Source: Candidatus Hydrogenedentota bacterium (lineage in GTDB: Bacteria; Hydrogenedentota; Hydrogenedentia; Hydrogenedentales; SLHB01). Taken from it: a stretch of 59,587 bases of DNA. The stretch lies in contig JAIBAQ010000017.1 in assembly GCA_019695095.1 (NCBI GenBank), positions 1 through 59,587 of the forward strand, written 5' to 3'. The position numbers were made by a program, and so were the translations under genes. Positions 17,148 to 26,168 of this stretch are shown here, piece by piece. Position 1 is the stretch's first letter; every line of letters starts with the position of its first letter. Below the pieces are notes generated by a model. The model was given only the letters and a program-made list of their open reading frames with translations. It was not told where the DNA came from and searched no databases.

Positions 17148-17204
17148 CTCTTCACCTCATGACGCCGAATGCCTACCGGCGCGCTCAAACCCGGTGACGC
17201 CGGC

Positions 17205-18899
17205 ATGACTCGAACTTCGCGCCCTTGGTTGGTTTTCTGCGGCCTCGTCTGCGCCGTGCTGGTTTCCACGTGTTCCTGCCGGACGCACCGGAAGACCGAA
17301 CCCAAACCTGCGCCGATACCGCCGCCCGCAGTACGTCCGTCGCCCGAGGTTACGCCTCCCCCTGCGCCGGCACCGGTCGTGCAGCCGGTTCCACAACCTC
17401 CCCCGGCGCCGGCACCCGCACCGAAACCAACGATGGTTTCGTCGAATCCCCCGGTACGGATACGCCTGACGCACGGGATTCGCGAGATCGCGTTTGAGAC
17501 AACGGCGCCGGGCTCCGTTGAGTCGCAAGGCCGGAGAACAGACCTGACTCCGGGCCGGTGGACGCTTCGGTTGACCCAAGCGCGGCCGCCGCGCAGACAG
17601 TTTCACGTGTTCACGAAGACGTTCAAACCGTGGGAAGAGAACGAACTCAAGACCTATGTTTCCGAGTGGAAGTCACGCGGCTATCCCGTCGAAGTGGCTT
17701 CGCTGGGACATCCGATTCAGACTGCAAGCGGGTATGTGCTCGATTGCCGCCAGGAATGGGTGTCGCTTCAACGCTTCTCGTCGGAGGCCGAGGCTGACGC
17801 TTTGCGCAAGCGCCTCGAAGCGCAATCGGTATGGGCATGGATACGTCCCGAAGTGCTGGAAGCGGGCGCAGGAAACGCCACGCTCGTTGGCGGATCTCCC
17901 CAAACCTCGCAGTCCGTTTCGTTGCCGCTTACCGTACATGGAACGCAGCCTGTCCGAGTGAGCGCGGGGTCCAAGAGCGGCGTGTACGCAGGCGATTTGA
18001 GCGTGGGTGTCGGTCCGGATTCGATGTTCGAATTGTTCGAGACGTCTCCCGTGGAGGATTACCTCGCGGGCGTGCTGCCGGCGGAGATGCCCGCGTTGTG
18101 GCCCGTCGAGGCGCTCAAAGCGCAGGCTGTGGCAGCGCGCAGCGACGTGTTGATGCACATGGCCATCAAGCACGTGTTGGAAGGGTTCAACTTCACCGAC
18201 AGCGAAGGCGACCGTGTGTACGGCGGTTTCAGTGGACGCCACCCGAATACCGACGTGGCGGTGCGCGAAACGGCGGGCCGCGTGCTGGCAGCGGCGAACC
18301 GCATTGTGGCGGCGACGTTCAGCGCCAACTGCGGCGGGTATTCCGAGAACAACGAGACCGTCTGGTCGGCTCCAGCCGATCCGGCCCTGCGCGGCGTGCC
18401 GGACTATCCCACTGGAAAGGGTCCAACCGGCGGCCCACTATCCGAGGGCATGGGCAAATGGCTCGGCAGCCCGCCCAAGGCCTATTGCAGCGACGACGCC
18501 GCGAACTTCCGGTGGAGCAAGAAGCTGACAGCCGCGGAGGTCACGCGCCTTGTGAACCAGAAATACCGCGTGGGGACGGTGCGCACGATTGAGGCCGGCG
18601 AGCGGGGCCCGAGTGGACGCCTAAAGTGGGTACGCGTAACGGGTTCGGAGTCCACGGCCACCATACGAAAGGAATTGGCCATACGCCAGGCGTTTGGCGG
18701 TTTGCCAAGCGCCATGTTTATAATTGAATCGACGCCCGGGCCGAACGGTCCGGTTGGCTTTGTGTTTCGTGGCGGCGGACGCGGCCACGGCGTGGGGTTG
18801 TGCCAGCAGGGGGCGCGCGGAATGGCCTTGGCAGGCAAGCGCCACGACGAGATACTCGCGCATTATTTTTCAGGTGCTACCTTGGAGACCCTCGAGTAA
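17205..18899 (+). CDS. SpoIID/LytB-domain protein, exported
   Basis: A 564-residue protein related to SpoIID, a lytic transglycosylase that cuts stripped glycan strands of peptidoglycan. The N-terminus is a hydrophobic export signal with nearby cysteines (possible lipoprotein), followed by a Pro-rich linker (about residues 27-80). A possible SPOR-like segment ('KTYVSEWKSRGYPVEV') precedes the SpoIID domain. That domain contains 'EDYLAGVLPAEMPALWPVEA' with the catalytic-type Glu (about residue 294) and ends in 'GRGHGVGLCQQGARGMA'. The ATG at 17205 places the signal peptide at the start; one at 17169 is also possible. It follows murQ directly in the operon. Confidence 0.85.
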   Translation: MTRTSRPWLVFCGLVCAVLVSTCSCRTHRKTEPKPAPIPPPAVRPSPEVTPPPAPAPVVQPVPQPPPAPAPAPKPTMVSSNPPVRIRLTHGIREIAFETTAPGSVESQGRRTDLTPGRWTLRLTQARPPRRQFHVFTKTFKPWEENELKTYVSEWKSRGYPVEVASLGHPIQTASGYVLDCRQEWVSLQRFSSEAEADALRKRLEAQSVWAWIRPEVLEAGAGNATLVGGSPQTSQSVSLPLTVHGTQPVRVSAGSKSGVYAGDLSVGVGPDSMFELFETSPVEDYLAGVLPAEMPALWPVEALKAQAVAARSDVLMHMAIKHVLEGFNFTDSEGDRVYGGFSGRHPNTDVAVRETAGRVLAAANRIVAATFSANCGGYSENNETVWSAPADPALRGVPDYPTGKGPTGGPLSEGMGKWLGSPPKAYCSDDAANFRWSKKLTAAEVTRLVNQKYRVGTVRTIEAGERGPSGRLKWVRVTGSESTATIRKELAIRQAFGGLPSAMFIIESTPGPNGPVGFVFRGGGRGHGVGLCQQGARGMALAGKRHDEILAHYFSGATLETLE

Positions 18900-18925
18900 C
18901 CGCGGAAAGGAAGAAACAGCCACCT

Positions 18926-20086
18926 ATGTTATTTGAAGGAATCCGCAAAAAGACGACGCGATTCGCCGTCGGGATGACGTGCGGCACCGCGGCCCGGGGA
19001 ATCGACGCCGCACTCGTGCGCATCAAGGGCAGCGGCGATAACCTCCACATCAAATACATCAAGTCGAGGCATTTCCCGTTTGCCCCCGGTCTGCACACGC
19101 GGCTCATCGTGGCGCGAAAAGACGCGCGGGAGCTGGCGCTCCTCAACTTCGAGCTGGGCGAACTGCTGGCCGAAGCCGCGCAAGACATGATCCGCATCGC
19201 GCAGAAAGAATTGTGCGAAGTCGATTTCATCGCCGTAGACGGGTACACCGTGTCACACAATCCGCCGCGCGGCTACGATCTATCCATCGGCACTTTCCAA
19301 GTCGGCGAGCCAGCCATCATCGCCGAGCGCACGCAGCACCCGGTCGTGTCGGACTTTCGGTCACGCGACATGGCGGCGGGAGGACAGGGCGGACCCATCA
19401 GCGCATATGCCGACTGGGCGCTGTTTTCGCGCGAAGACCGAACCGTTGCGCGCCTTCATCTCGGGGGCATCACGAGCATCACGGTGATTCCGCCGAAGTT
19501 CGACGAGATCATCGCGTTCGATGCGGGTCCCGGCATGATCGTGCTCGACGGCGCGGTGCGCCAACTGACCAGTGGCACCCAGGAAATGGACCTCAAGGGT
19601 GCCGCTGCCGTGAAGGGCGTCGTCATCGACGAATTCCTCGAGTTCCTGCTTGATCATCCGTTTTTCGCGAAAGTGCCGCCCAAGACCACGAGCCGCGACG
19701 AGTTCGCGCCGGAGACGTATCTGCGCGATGCCCTTGCGGCGCGGAAGGACCATTCGCTCGACGACCTCATGGCAACGGTTACGGCAGCGGTGAGCTATTG
19801 CCTTGTCCGCGCGTACAACCGCTTCGTCAAACCGCAATTCACCGTATCGCGCGTGATTGTGAGCGGGGGCGGCGTGAAAAACCAGGCGCTCATGCAACGG
19901 CTCAAGAACGGCATGGGCGATGCCGTGCTCCGCGCCAGCGACGAATACGGTTTGCCGGCGGATGCGCTCGACGCCATCGGCGTCGCCGTGCTCGGCAACG
20001 AAACCCTCTGCGGAAAGCCATCCAACGTGCCGCACGCCACCGGCGCGCAACAGTCGGTCACCTTGGGGCGGATTACGCCGGCGTAA
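18926..20086 (+). CDS. Divergent anhydro-N-acetylmuramic acid kinase (AnmK-like)
   Basis: A 386-residue ASKHA kinase of the AnmK family, which opens and phosphorylates anhydroMurNAc to MurNAc-6-phosphate, the substrate of MurQ. 'SDFRSRDMAAGGQGGPISAY' keeps the catalytic Asp of the DFRxxDxAxGGQGAP motif, and 'FDAGPGMIVLDG' and 'VSGGGVKNQALM' fit the family. Several motifs differ: GTSLDGxD reads 'GTAARGID', HGQT reads 'DGYT', GGIAN reads 'GGITS', and GPGN reads 'GPGM'. Substrate preference may therefore differ. The ATG at 18926 follows GGAAAGGAAG and comes 26 bases after the SpoIID gene. It is the last gene of the operon. Confidence 0.85.
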   Translation: MLFEGIRKKTTRFAVGMTCGTAARGIDAALVRIKGSGDNLHIKYIKSRHFPFAPGLHTRLIVARKDARELALLNFELGELLAEAAQDMIRIAQKELCEVDFIAVDGYTVSHNPPRGYDLSIGTFQVGEPAIIAERTQHPVVSDFRSRDMAAGGQGGPISAYADWALFSREDRTVARLHLGGITSITVIPPKFDEIIAFDAGPGMIVLDGAVRQLTSGTQEMDLKGAAAVKGVVIDEFLEFLLDHPFFAKVPPKTTSRDEFAPETYLRDALAARKDHSLDDLMATVTAAVSYCLVRAYNRFVKPQFTVSRVIVSGGGVKNQALMQRLKNGMGDAVLRASDEYGLPADALDAIGVAVLGNETLCGKPSNVPHATGAQQSVTLGRITPA

Positions 20087-20300
20087 GCCAAGACAGTCTG
20101 GCCGCGAAAGAACGCAATGAGCGCACAAGTGAGCCGTCACTCCGAATGATGGTCATTAGCAGAAGTGACCGTGATGAGGGCGGCGTGTAGTAGGCGAGAA
20201 TTCACGTAGGCAATTGCCTGCACGCTCCGTTGTGGCGTGGACTCCCGACCGCGCTACTCTTGCGACCGAGGTCTCCATTCTTCCCAACGTTCTCTGCCGC

Positions 20301-21521
20301 TCACTGAGCCTTCTTGATCATCTCCGATTCATTCAAACGCGTGCAGAGGATGACGTTCAATGCGGTGATGGCGATGAAGAAGATCATGAAGGGGGTCATC
20401 GAGCCGCCGGCGGAGCGGAAGGCGTCCATGCCGTAGATGAAGGCGACGCCGGAGATTTGTCCGGCCAATAGCAGGAGGCCTTGGGAGGTGGATTCGGGGG
20501 CGGGATAGCTGAGTTCGGCACCATACTGAAACCCGATGGGTCCGGCGCTCATGATGAAGAATCCCAAAACAAAACTCGATGCCAACAGCACGGCGAAGTT
20601 GGTGGCGAATGCCAAGCCCGTCAAGCCGGGAATCGTGAATGCGGTGGCCGTTATGAGAAACGGTATGCGTCTGCGTATTTTGTCGGAGATGGGCGGAAGA
20701 ATCGATGCGCCCAGCACGCCGCCGATCATCATCAGCGCTCCGACGGCGCCTGCCTGAGTCGAATCGAGACCTCGAGGACTGAGTATCTGTTCAATCCAGG
20801 TTGTGACGGCATTGAAGATGCCAAGTCCAATCAGAAACATGAGTAGAAGCAACACAACCTGTTTCTGTTTGAACATGTGCTTCAGTCCCGCGATGACAAG
20901 GAAGCGCTCTTCCTGGCCGGGAGGAGACGGCGGAGTCGGCGGCGCTTCTTTGGCAAACACGAGAAACAGTACCGCGCCGACAACGGAAATCACGCCATAA
21001 GTCTTCAGCATGCCGTCGATGCCCCAGGCGTGGGCGAGCAGCGGCGTGGCCGCCATGGCCAAGATGATTCCGATGTATTGCGACAACGCGGCGAGACCGG
21101 TCGCGGTTGCGCGTTGGCTGATTGGAAACCACTTCGCGCTGATGGCCGTGTAGGCGTTGAGTATGAACGGTTGCGCCACGGCAAGGCCGAATTGGCAGAC
21201 GCTTACCATCGCGTAGTTTGCCGCGTATACCCCTTTGAGCAAGCCAAAAATGCCGATGAGCGCCGCCCCCGCACCTACGCCGACACGGATTCCGTAGGTA
21301 TCGATGACGTACGACGCGGGAATGCTGACCGCCAGATACACAAGCATGAAGAGCATCGACAAGAAGCCTATCGACAGCGGCGTCACGGCATAGTACTGGG
21401 CCGCTTCCGTCGTGATGGGCGCCAACGCCACCCAGTGAATCTCAATCACCGCGTTTAGAACGGCGAACACCAGCAGGACGATCCAGCGGTATCCGTAGAC
21501 CTTCGTTGGCGTATTCTCCAT
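20301..21521 (-). CDS. MFS transporter (FLVCR-like)
   Basis: A 406-residue major facilitator superfamily transporter with about twelve hydrophobic helices and a charged central loop (around residues 190-210). The segment 'SIPASYVIDTYGIRVGVG' between helices 2 and 3 is the expected conserved loop, and 'SAKWFPISQRATATGL' is typical of FLVCR/phthalate-like members. Substrate is not recognisable. The ATG at 21521 is preferred because it gives a normal N-terminus right before the first helix; a longer frame would add an unlikely basic tail. It converges on the amino-sugar operon and could supply or export a related compound, but nothing shows this. Confidence 0.8.
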   Translation of the reverse strand: MENTPTKVYGYRWIVLLVFAVLNAVIEIHWVALAPITTEAAQYYAVTPLSIGFLSMLFMLVYLAVSIPASYVIDTYGIRVGVGAGAALIGIFGLLKGVYAANYAMVSVCQFGLAVAQPFILNAYTAISAKWFPISQRATATGLAALSQYIGIILAMAATPLLAHAWGIDGMLKTYGVISVVGAVLFLVFAKEAPPTPPSPPGQEERFLVIAGLKHMFKQKQVVLLLLMFLIGLGIFNAVTTWIEQILSPRGLDSTQAGAVGALMMIGGVLGASILPPISDKIRRRIPFLITATAFTIPGLTGLAFATNFAVLLASSFVLGFFIMSAGPIGFQYGAELSYPAPESTSQGLLLLAGQISGVAFIYGMDAFRSAGGSMTPFMIFFIAITALNVILCTRLNESEMIKKAQ

Positions 21522-21677
21522 GCACCTGTCTTTCTTGTTCCGCCTCTCCGTCGCAATTTGCGGAGAGCGGAAATATTGAAAACGGTTTTGCCGCGACAGA
21601 ACGCAAAGAATACACGGGATGGACGGACGGCGGGTAACGGGGTTTCGCAACCGGGGGTCATTGAGCGATAAAGTCAA

Positions 21678-22673
21678 TCAAGACGATTGCCTCGCTAAGC
21701 GATTTGCGAAGTATTTGCGGGCATAGACCAAATAGCCGAACCATACGAAGTAGACGAGACAAAGAGACAAACTGGCCGCGGGCGTACCCAGCGGAATCTT
21801 CTCCATGAGCGGATCGCCGGGGTACGACGCGGCGAAGACTTCATAGTAGTCCGCAAACGTAGCGCCGCGCGCATATGTGACTGCCTCGGAGAAGAACAGA
21901 ATCAGAGCGAGTATAACTCCGCACCACCAGGCAGACTTGCGTAGCCTGTATGCGCCCCAGGCCACGTATACGCAGATGGAACACACGAATGCAGCAGCAA
22001 CGGCACCGGGGACAGGACCCAGGGCGTGGCCGAAGTAGAATTTAGGAAGCGCCACAATTAAGGAGACCAATACCCCAAACAACTTGTTTGCGGACGCGAC
22101 AAGAATCACCAATACCGGTATTGGGCACTTGTCAGTCCACCGCGCGACCGTGTCTCTCGATTCGCATGTCTGCCTGACATCCTCGCTGCCGTAGAAGTAC
22201 ACGAACGCCATGAAGATAATGATCATGAAGATCTTCATGAGAAGCGCCGCTCCTTTGGGTATGTGCCCAATCGGCACTTCGTCGAAAGTGTCGAGAAAAC
22301 TTGTCAGGTCAGCAAGTCCAGCGACAAGTTCAACCCATGACCAGGCCAGAATGATCGAGCGCGCCCACCGTCGCGCGCACATCGAGCCTATACCGACTAC
22401 AACGAACCAGGCGCAGAGCACAGGACCCAATAACAGGAAGCCGTACAGCCAACGTAAAGCCATTTGGCCAACGGCAGGGCGGTCACCGATCGAAACCCAA
22501 AGCGCGATCACCAGGAAGAAAACGAACATAATTGCGAAAAGGACCCCCGGAATGACAAGCAAGCACCCGAAGACGCTAAGGCCGGTTGAACGGTCTTTGA
22601 ACGATTTCGGGTAAAGGGTTTCCTCGCAATCTGCCTCTTGCGGTTCTATTTCGCTGGACTTCACATCGCACAT
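21678..22673 (-). CDS. Multi-pass membrane protein of unknown function
   Basis: A 331-residue integral membrane protein with about eight hydrophobic helices, for instance 'FGCLLVIPGVLFAIMFVFFL' and 'ALLMKIFMIIIFMAFVYFYG'. The first ~35 residues are hydrophilic. No conserved catalytic or binding motif is recognised. The start at 22673 comes 13 bases after the stop of the zinc-ribbon gene on the same strand, so the two are probably one transcription unit. A longer in-frame extension upstream would overlap that gene and lacks membrane or family character. Confidence 0.65.
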   Translation of the reverse strand: MCDVKSSEIEPQEADCEETLYPKSFKDRSTGLSVFGCLLVIPGVLFAIMFVFFLVIALWVSIGDRPAVGQMALRWLYGFLLLGPVLCAWFVVVGIGSMCARRWARSIILAWSWVELVAGLADLTSFLDTFDEVPIGHIPKGAALLMKIFMIIIFMAFVYFYGSEDVRQTCESRDTVARWTDKCPIPVLVILVASANKLFGVLVSLIVALPKFYFGHALGPVPGAVAAAFVCSICVYVAWGAYRLRKSAWWCGVILALILFFSEAVTYARGATFADYYEVFAASYPGDPLMEKIPLGTPAASLSLCLVYFVWFGYLVYARKYFANRLARQSS

Positions 22674-22686
22674 AGACGAGTACCGT

Positions 22687-23247
22687 TCAATTTCCTTCCC
22701 GCAAGATCTCGCACACCTGACCGCAACTCGGGCATTTCCGGAATTGGGGAATCCTCTCGAGTTGCCAACCATCAGAACAACTCGGGCAGATAACCCAGTC
22801 ATCATCCATGACCGGAGCCACATTTGAAGAAACAGGGATTTCACTTCCAAGACGGGCAGACACACCGAGCCATCCCGGCACTTCTCGCCAGAGAATCTGC
22901 TCAACCAAGAAGTAACCGCCGCAAACACAGAACTCAAGCCTGCCTTTTGTATGAAGCCAATCGCACATGATGTCCTGTCTAGCGACTCCTCCCGAACAGT
23001 CCGCGGCAATAGACATTTCGACAACGTGCAGCAAGATGAACTCGAAGGCCGAAGGCTGCGGCCACATGACCTGCACCAACAGCCGGGCGTTGGGATATGG
23101 ACTCCATTCGAGCTGATGGCGAGCACTCACGAGCGGGATGTATTCGCTGGCGACGACGTGAACTTCTTTCAGAACCGCATCATGATCGATGAAACGTGCT
23201 CGCAAGTCGGCCAACCCTTCGTCCGAGGTTATCAGCGTATAGCCCAT
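22687..23247 (-). CDS. Zinc-ribbon protein of unknown function
   Basis: A 186-residue soluble protein. The last ~35 residues hold a four-cysteine ribbon ('ICPSCSDGW' and 'FRKCPSCGQVCEIL') that probably binds zinc, and another CxC pair ('FCVCGGYF') lies in the middle. The N-terminal part (about residues 1-110) is not recognised. The gene precedes the membrane protein and may act with it. It begins with ATG after an AGGAGAG-type site. Confidence 0.6.
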   Translation of the reverse strand: MGYTLITSDEGLADLRARFIDHDAVLKEVHVVASEYIPLVSARHQLEWSPYPNARLLVQVMWPQPSAFEFILLHVVEMSIAADCSGGVARQDIMCDWLHTKGRLEFCVCGGYFLVEQILWREVPGWLGVSARLGSEIPVSSNVAPVMDDDWVICPSCSDGWQLERIPQFRKCPSCGQVCEILREGN

Positions 23248-23598
23248 CTCTCCTCCTGGCTGGGGCCTTGATCTTACAAGTCCCGACTAGAGCGACTCCG
23301 ATATTTGAACCTTCACTGCTCCTCGATATGCGTACCGTTCGTTCTCTGCCCCGCTCCATTCTTCGTCGCCCCCGCGAAAGCGAGGGTCCATCCTCGCCAT
23401 TCATCGATTTCTATCGGCAAGATGGATTCCCGCCTGCGCGGGAATGACGGTCGTAACGAATTGCTGATTCTTCGAGTGCAGTTTTCGTGATTCCCTCGGT
23501 GCCTATCCCGCTCGTTGGTCGTGTATTCTACGACAACCTATTGTCACACATTAGCACATACAAGCATCGCGTAGACCGAATGGGCAGGGAGTAGCTAG
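23248..23598. other. Gene-free stretch between divergent genes
   Basis: Contains the repeat at 23362-23450 and no supported gene. Promoters for the two divergent flanking genes must lie here, but I see no clear -35/-10 pair. Confidence 0.5.
23362..23450. repeat. dRS3-like palindromic repeat
   Basis: The core 'GATTCCCGCCTGCGCGGGAA' is the ATTCCC-N8-GGGAAT palindrome of Neisseria dRS3-type elements, which also occur widely in other bacteria. It is preceded by an inverted GCGAAAGCGAGGGTCCATC / GATGG segment, together forming a composite element. Confidence 0.6.
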
Positions 23599-24450
23599 AT
23601 GGTCAAAAACAGGAAAGAGATAGCAGGGAAAGGAATACCCGCGTCACGTGTGGCCGCGCTAATTGCCCAAGCTTTGGATGCGAAGGACCCCGAGCGGTGG
23701 GAGATTGTTTGCGAACTGCACAGGGCGGGTTCCAGGAGCGTGTTGGATCACGCTGTCGGGTTGTGTGGCGGCCGCACAACAAATGAGCGTTGCTTGGGAG
23801 CTGACCTGCTCGGACAGCTAGGCGTACCCAAGCGCGTTTTCGCCGATGAGTGCGTTTCGACCCTCTTGGCCATGCTACGCACTGAAAAGAGTCCCTCTGT
23901 CCTCAATTCGGTCGCAGTCGCTCTGGGACATCAGGGCGACGGCCGCGCCGTTCTCCCTCTCGCGAGGCTGAAGACTCACAAGAGCAAGAGAGTGCGGCAG
24001 GGCGTCGCATTTGGCCTTTTGGGACACGAGCATCCTGCGGCCATCAGGTCGCTGTTGTTCCTAATGGACGACCAAGATGCGGGAGTAAGGAACTGGGCAA
24101 CATTTGGCATTGCCAGGCAGGTCGACGCGGACAGTAAACACATTCGCGCGCATTTGTGGCGGCGGCTCTGCGACAGGAATGCCGAGGTGCGCGGCGAAGC
24201 TCTGATGGGGTTGGCAATCCGGCGCGATCCCCGAGTCGCGTCTTGCATATGCCGCGAGTTGAATCAAAAGACCGTGAGTCCTTACACGTTGAATGCAGCA
24301 GCGGAGCTTGGCGATCCCTGCCTCTTTGAAAGCCTGAAACGATCGGATGCGCGCGGCAACGTCACGACAGGAATATGGATGGAATTGAAGGTGGCCCTGC
24401 GGGCATGCCAACCGCAACGAGAATCAGTGCGAGGAGCAGGCAGCGAATAA
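23599..24450 (+). CDS. HEAT-repeat protein
   Basis: A 283-residue cytoplasmic protein made of paired-helix HEAT repeats, seen in 'SVLNSVAVALGHQGDGRAV', 'VRQGVAFGLLGHEHPAAI', 'VRNWATFGIARQVD' and 'VRGEALMGLAIRRDPRV'. Such solenoids bind protein partners, and no catalytic part is seen. The start has a GCAGGGAG ribosome binding site. The neighbours are unrelated, so the partner is unknown. Confidence 0.8.
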   Translation: MVKNRKEIAGKGIPASRVAALIAQALDAKDPERWEIVCELHRAGSRSVLDHAVGLCGGRTTNERCLGADLLGQLGVPKRVFADECVSTLLAMLRTEKSPSVLNSVAVALGHQGDGRAVLPLARLKTHKSKRVRQGVAFGLLGHEHPAAIRSLLFLMDDQDAGVRNWATFGIARQVDADSKHIRAHLWRRLCDRNAEVRGEALMGLAIRRDPRVASCICRELNQKTVSPYTLNAAAELGDPCLFESLKRSDARGNVTTGIWMELKVALRACQPQRESVRGAGSE

Positions 24451-24738
24451 CGTTGCGTGCATCTACTCTGGCAAATGAGATCTGAGATCGCCATTTCGTT
24501 TCCTTCAGCTTCTTTTGCGCCGCGATTTCAGCGAGATTAAAAGGGGCAACGGGAAGGGGAGAAGAGCACGAGGCTGCTTTGCAGGAATGCTCGTCGAGGG
24601 GTATACTAAGTTCGGTGCTGGGAGGCGCCGCATCCGCGAAAGATGGTATCACTCCCGTTCCTCGTTAAAGACATGTAGGTGATTTCCTTTGTGGACTGAT
24701 GCGGATCGTGTCCACGCCAACGCAAAGGAATACCGATC

Positions 24739-25269
24739 ATGGCACGTCCCATTCCATCCGTCGAAGACAGCAAACGCAACGCATCTCTCCTGCTAAAAGA
24801 CTTGAATTCAGGCGTTTTGTCCGTGGCCGAGGCTGCGGCAGAACGGTTGCGCCGGATTGCGCCGTTTCGCGAGCAAAGCGTCGCGCAGGTGTTGGAGGCG
24901 CGCGGCGATATCCAGCATAAGCACGCGTTGACCGTCGTGGCGCGCGAACAGGGGTACGCGGCCTGGAAGAACCTCAAAGATGCGGCGGACGTATTGTGGT
25001 GTCCACCGGGAGCGAGCGCGTTCTGGCACAACTGGTGCAAAACCTATGAAGAGGCGCGCGGATATCTCGAATCGAACGGCGGCTATTTGTTAACGGCCCA
25101 CGGGCGGTGTTTCATCGCCGAACGAGGGTACATCGAGTCGTTGGGGTTGGACCCGGACGATCCACGCTGGGAGAAGGTCGGCTACGACATGAAAGAGCCG
25201 AAGGATCAGGCCGTGTTCGAGGAGTTGACGGCGGAGAGGATGCGCGTGGAGAAGCAGGGAAAAGCCTGA
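24739..25269 (+). CDS. Ankyrin-associated N-terminal-domain protein without ankyrin repeats
   Basis: A 176-residue soluble protein. Its first ~90 residues ('AAERLRRIAPF' followed by 'ALTVVAREQGYAAWKNLK') match the helical segment that commonly precedes ankyrin repeats in bacterial proteins. The rest ('GGYLLTAHGRCFIAERGYIE', 'LGLDPDDPRWEKVGYDM') belongs to a set of unassigned conserved proteins. The gene lies tail-to-tail with a true ankyrin-repeat gene. Function unknown. No strong ribosome binding site is visible (AAAGGAATACCGATC precedes the ATG). Confidence 0.65.
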   Translation: MARPIPSVEDSKRNASLLLKDLNSGVLSVAEAAAERLRRIAPFREQSVAQVLEARGDIQHKHALTVVAREQGYAAWKNLKDAADVLWCPPGASAFWHNWCKTYEEARGYLESNGGYLLTAHGRCFIAERGYIESLGLDPDDPRWEKVGYDMKEPKDQAVFEELTAERMRVEKQGKA

Positions 25270-25409
25270 TGGAAGCGGCGAGAGAAGTAGGGCGCGGAGG
25301 TCACGCATTTTAGATTTTGGATTTTAGATTTTGGATTGAAGATGGGAAGTGCGTGGTCAGGACGCGGGTTTATAGCTGGCAGTTGGAGTGTATGGGGGGG
25401 CGCTGCGTT

Positions 25410-26087
25410 TCAGGCGGTGGTTGGTGCGGCGCGGAGGATGTCCGCGATCTCGTAGCGCTCGAACTTTAACGCGAGGTCGACGGGCATCATGCCTGCGTCG
25501 TCGATGGCCCTCGGATCGGCCTTGTGTTCCAACAGGAGGCGAACTAGGCCCGCATTGGTTCCCGCGGCGGCGACGTGGAGGGGCGTCATGCCATTCGCCT
25601 GACGGGCGGCTACGTTCGCACCGTATTCGAGCAGCACGAGAGCCGGTTCGTAGTGGCCCGCAGCCGACGCCGCGTGAAGCGGCGTGTTGCCGGGCGCGAG
25701 ACTGGTCGAGGCCGAAGCCGCGTCGACGAGCGCTCCCAATTCGATGAGCCGCTGCGTGGTCTCTTTGCGATTGAAGTGTGCGGCCAGATGCAGCGCAGTC
25801 CAGCCATCGCTGGAAATTGCGTCAACGGCTTTTGGGTCGCTCTTGACGATTTCTTCGATGCGGCAGGTTTGGCCCAGCGTTGCGGCTTCGTGGATGCCCA
25901 TTTCCGCGCCGTTCTCGAGGAGAAGCTCGACCATCTCGAGTTGTCCGCGATAGGCAGCGACGATGAGGGGTGTTTCGCCGTGCGCGCTTCGCGTATGGAC
26001 AATAGACGGATTGCGCTGAATCATGTCCAACAAGCGCGGCTTGTCACCGTTGATGATGGCTTGAAAAGGTTCTTCGATTCTGGGCAC
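25410..26087 (-). CDS. Ankyrin-repeat protein
   Basis: A 225-residue soluble protein with about five ankyrin repeats: 'GETPLIVAAYRGQLEMVELL', 'GWTALHLAAHFNRKETTQRL', 'GNTPLHAASAAGHYEPALVL' and 'GMTPLHVAAAGTNAGLVRLL' are clear. It is probably a protein-binding scaffold. I chose the GTG at 26087 because an AAGGAGGG ribosome binding site lies 7 bases before it. A possible TTG start at 26141 would add 18 residues coded largely by a dispersed intergenic repeat and is rejected. Confidence 0.85.
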   Translation of the reverse strand: MPRIEEPFQAIINGDKPRLLDMIQRNPSIVHTRSAHGETPLIVAAYRGQLEMVELLLENGAEMGIHEAATLGQTCRIEEIVKSDPKAVDAISSDGWTALHLAAHFNRKETTQRLIELGALVDAASASTSLAPGNTPLHAASAAGHYEPALVLLEYGANVAARQANGMTPLHVAAAGTNAGLVRLLLEHKADPRAIDDAGMMPVDLALKFERYEIADILRAAPTTA

Positions 26088-26111
26088 TGCGGCGCCCTCC
26101 TTCCGCCCGGA

Positions 26112-26168
26112 GCGGCATAGCCGAAACCAAAAGAGACTCAACCACGGATGAACTCCGATGGAGAAACC
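26112..26168 (+). repeat. Dispersed 115-base repeat, copy B (partial)
   Basis: Matches the 'GCATAGCCGAAACCAAA...CACGGATGAAC' half of copies at 8485-8600 (reverse complement) and 48328-48450, then diverges. It lies directly upstream of the ankyrin gene start codon. Confidence 0.75.

Noticed and set aside
24362-24652. Reverse-strand 96-residue frame with a hydrophobic end
   Set aside because: It overlaps the HEAT-repeat gene and its composition fits a shadow frame; no ribosome binding site.
26088-26141. TTG start for the ankyrin gene
   Set aside because: The added residues are encoded by the dispersed repeat, and the GTG at 26087 has a far better ribosome binding site.
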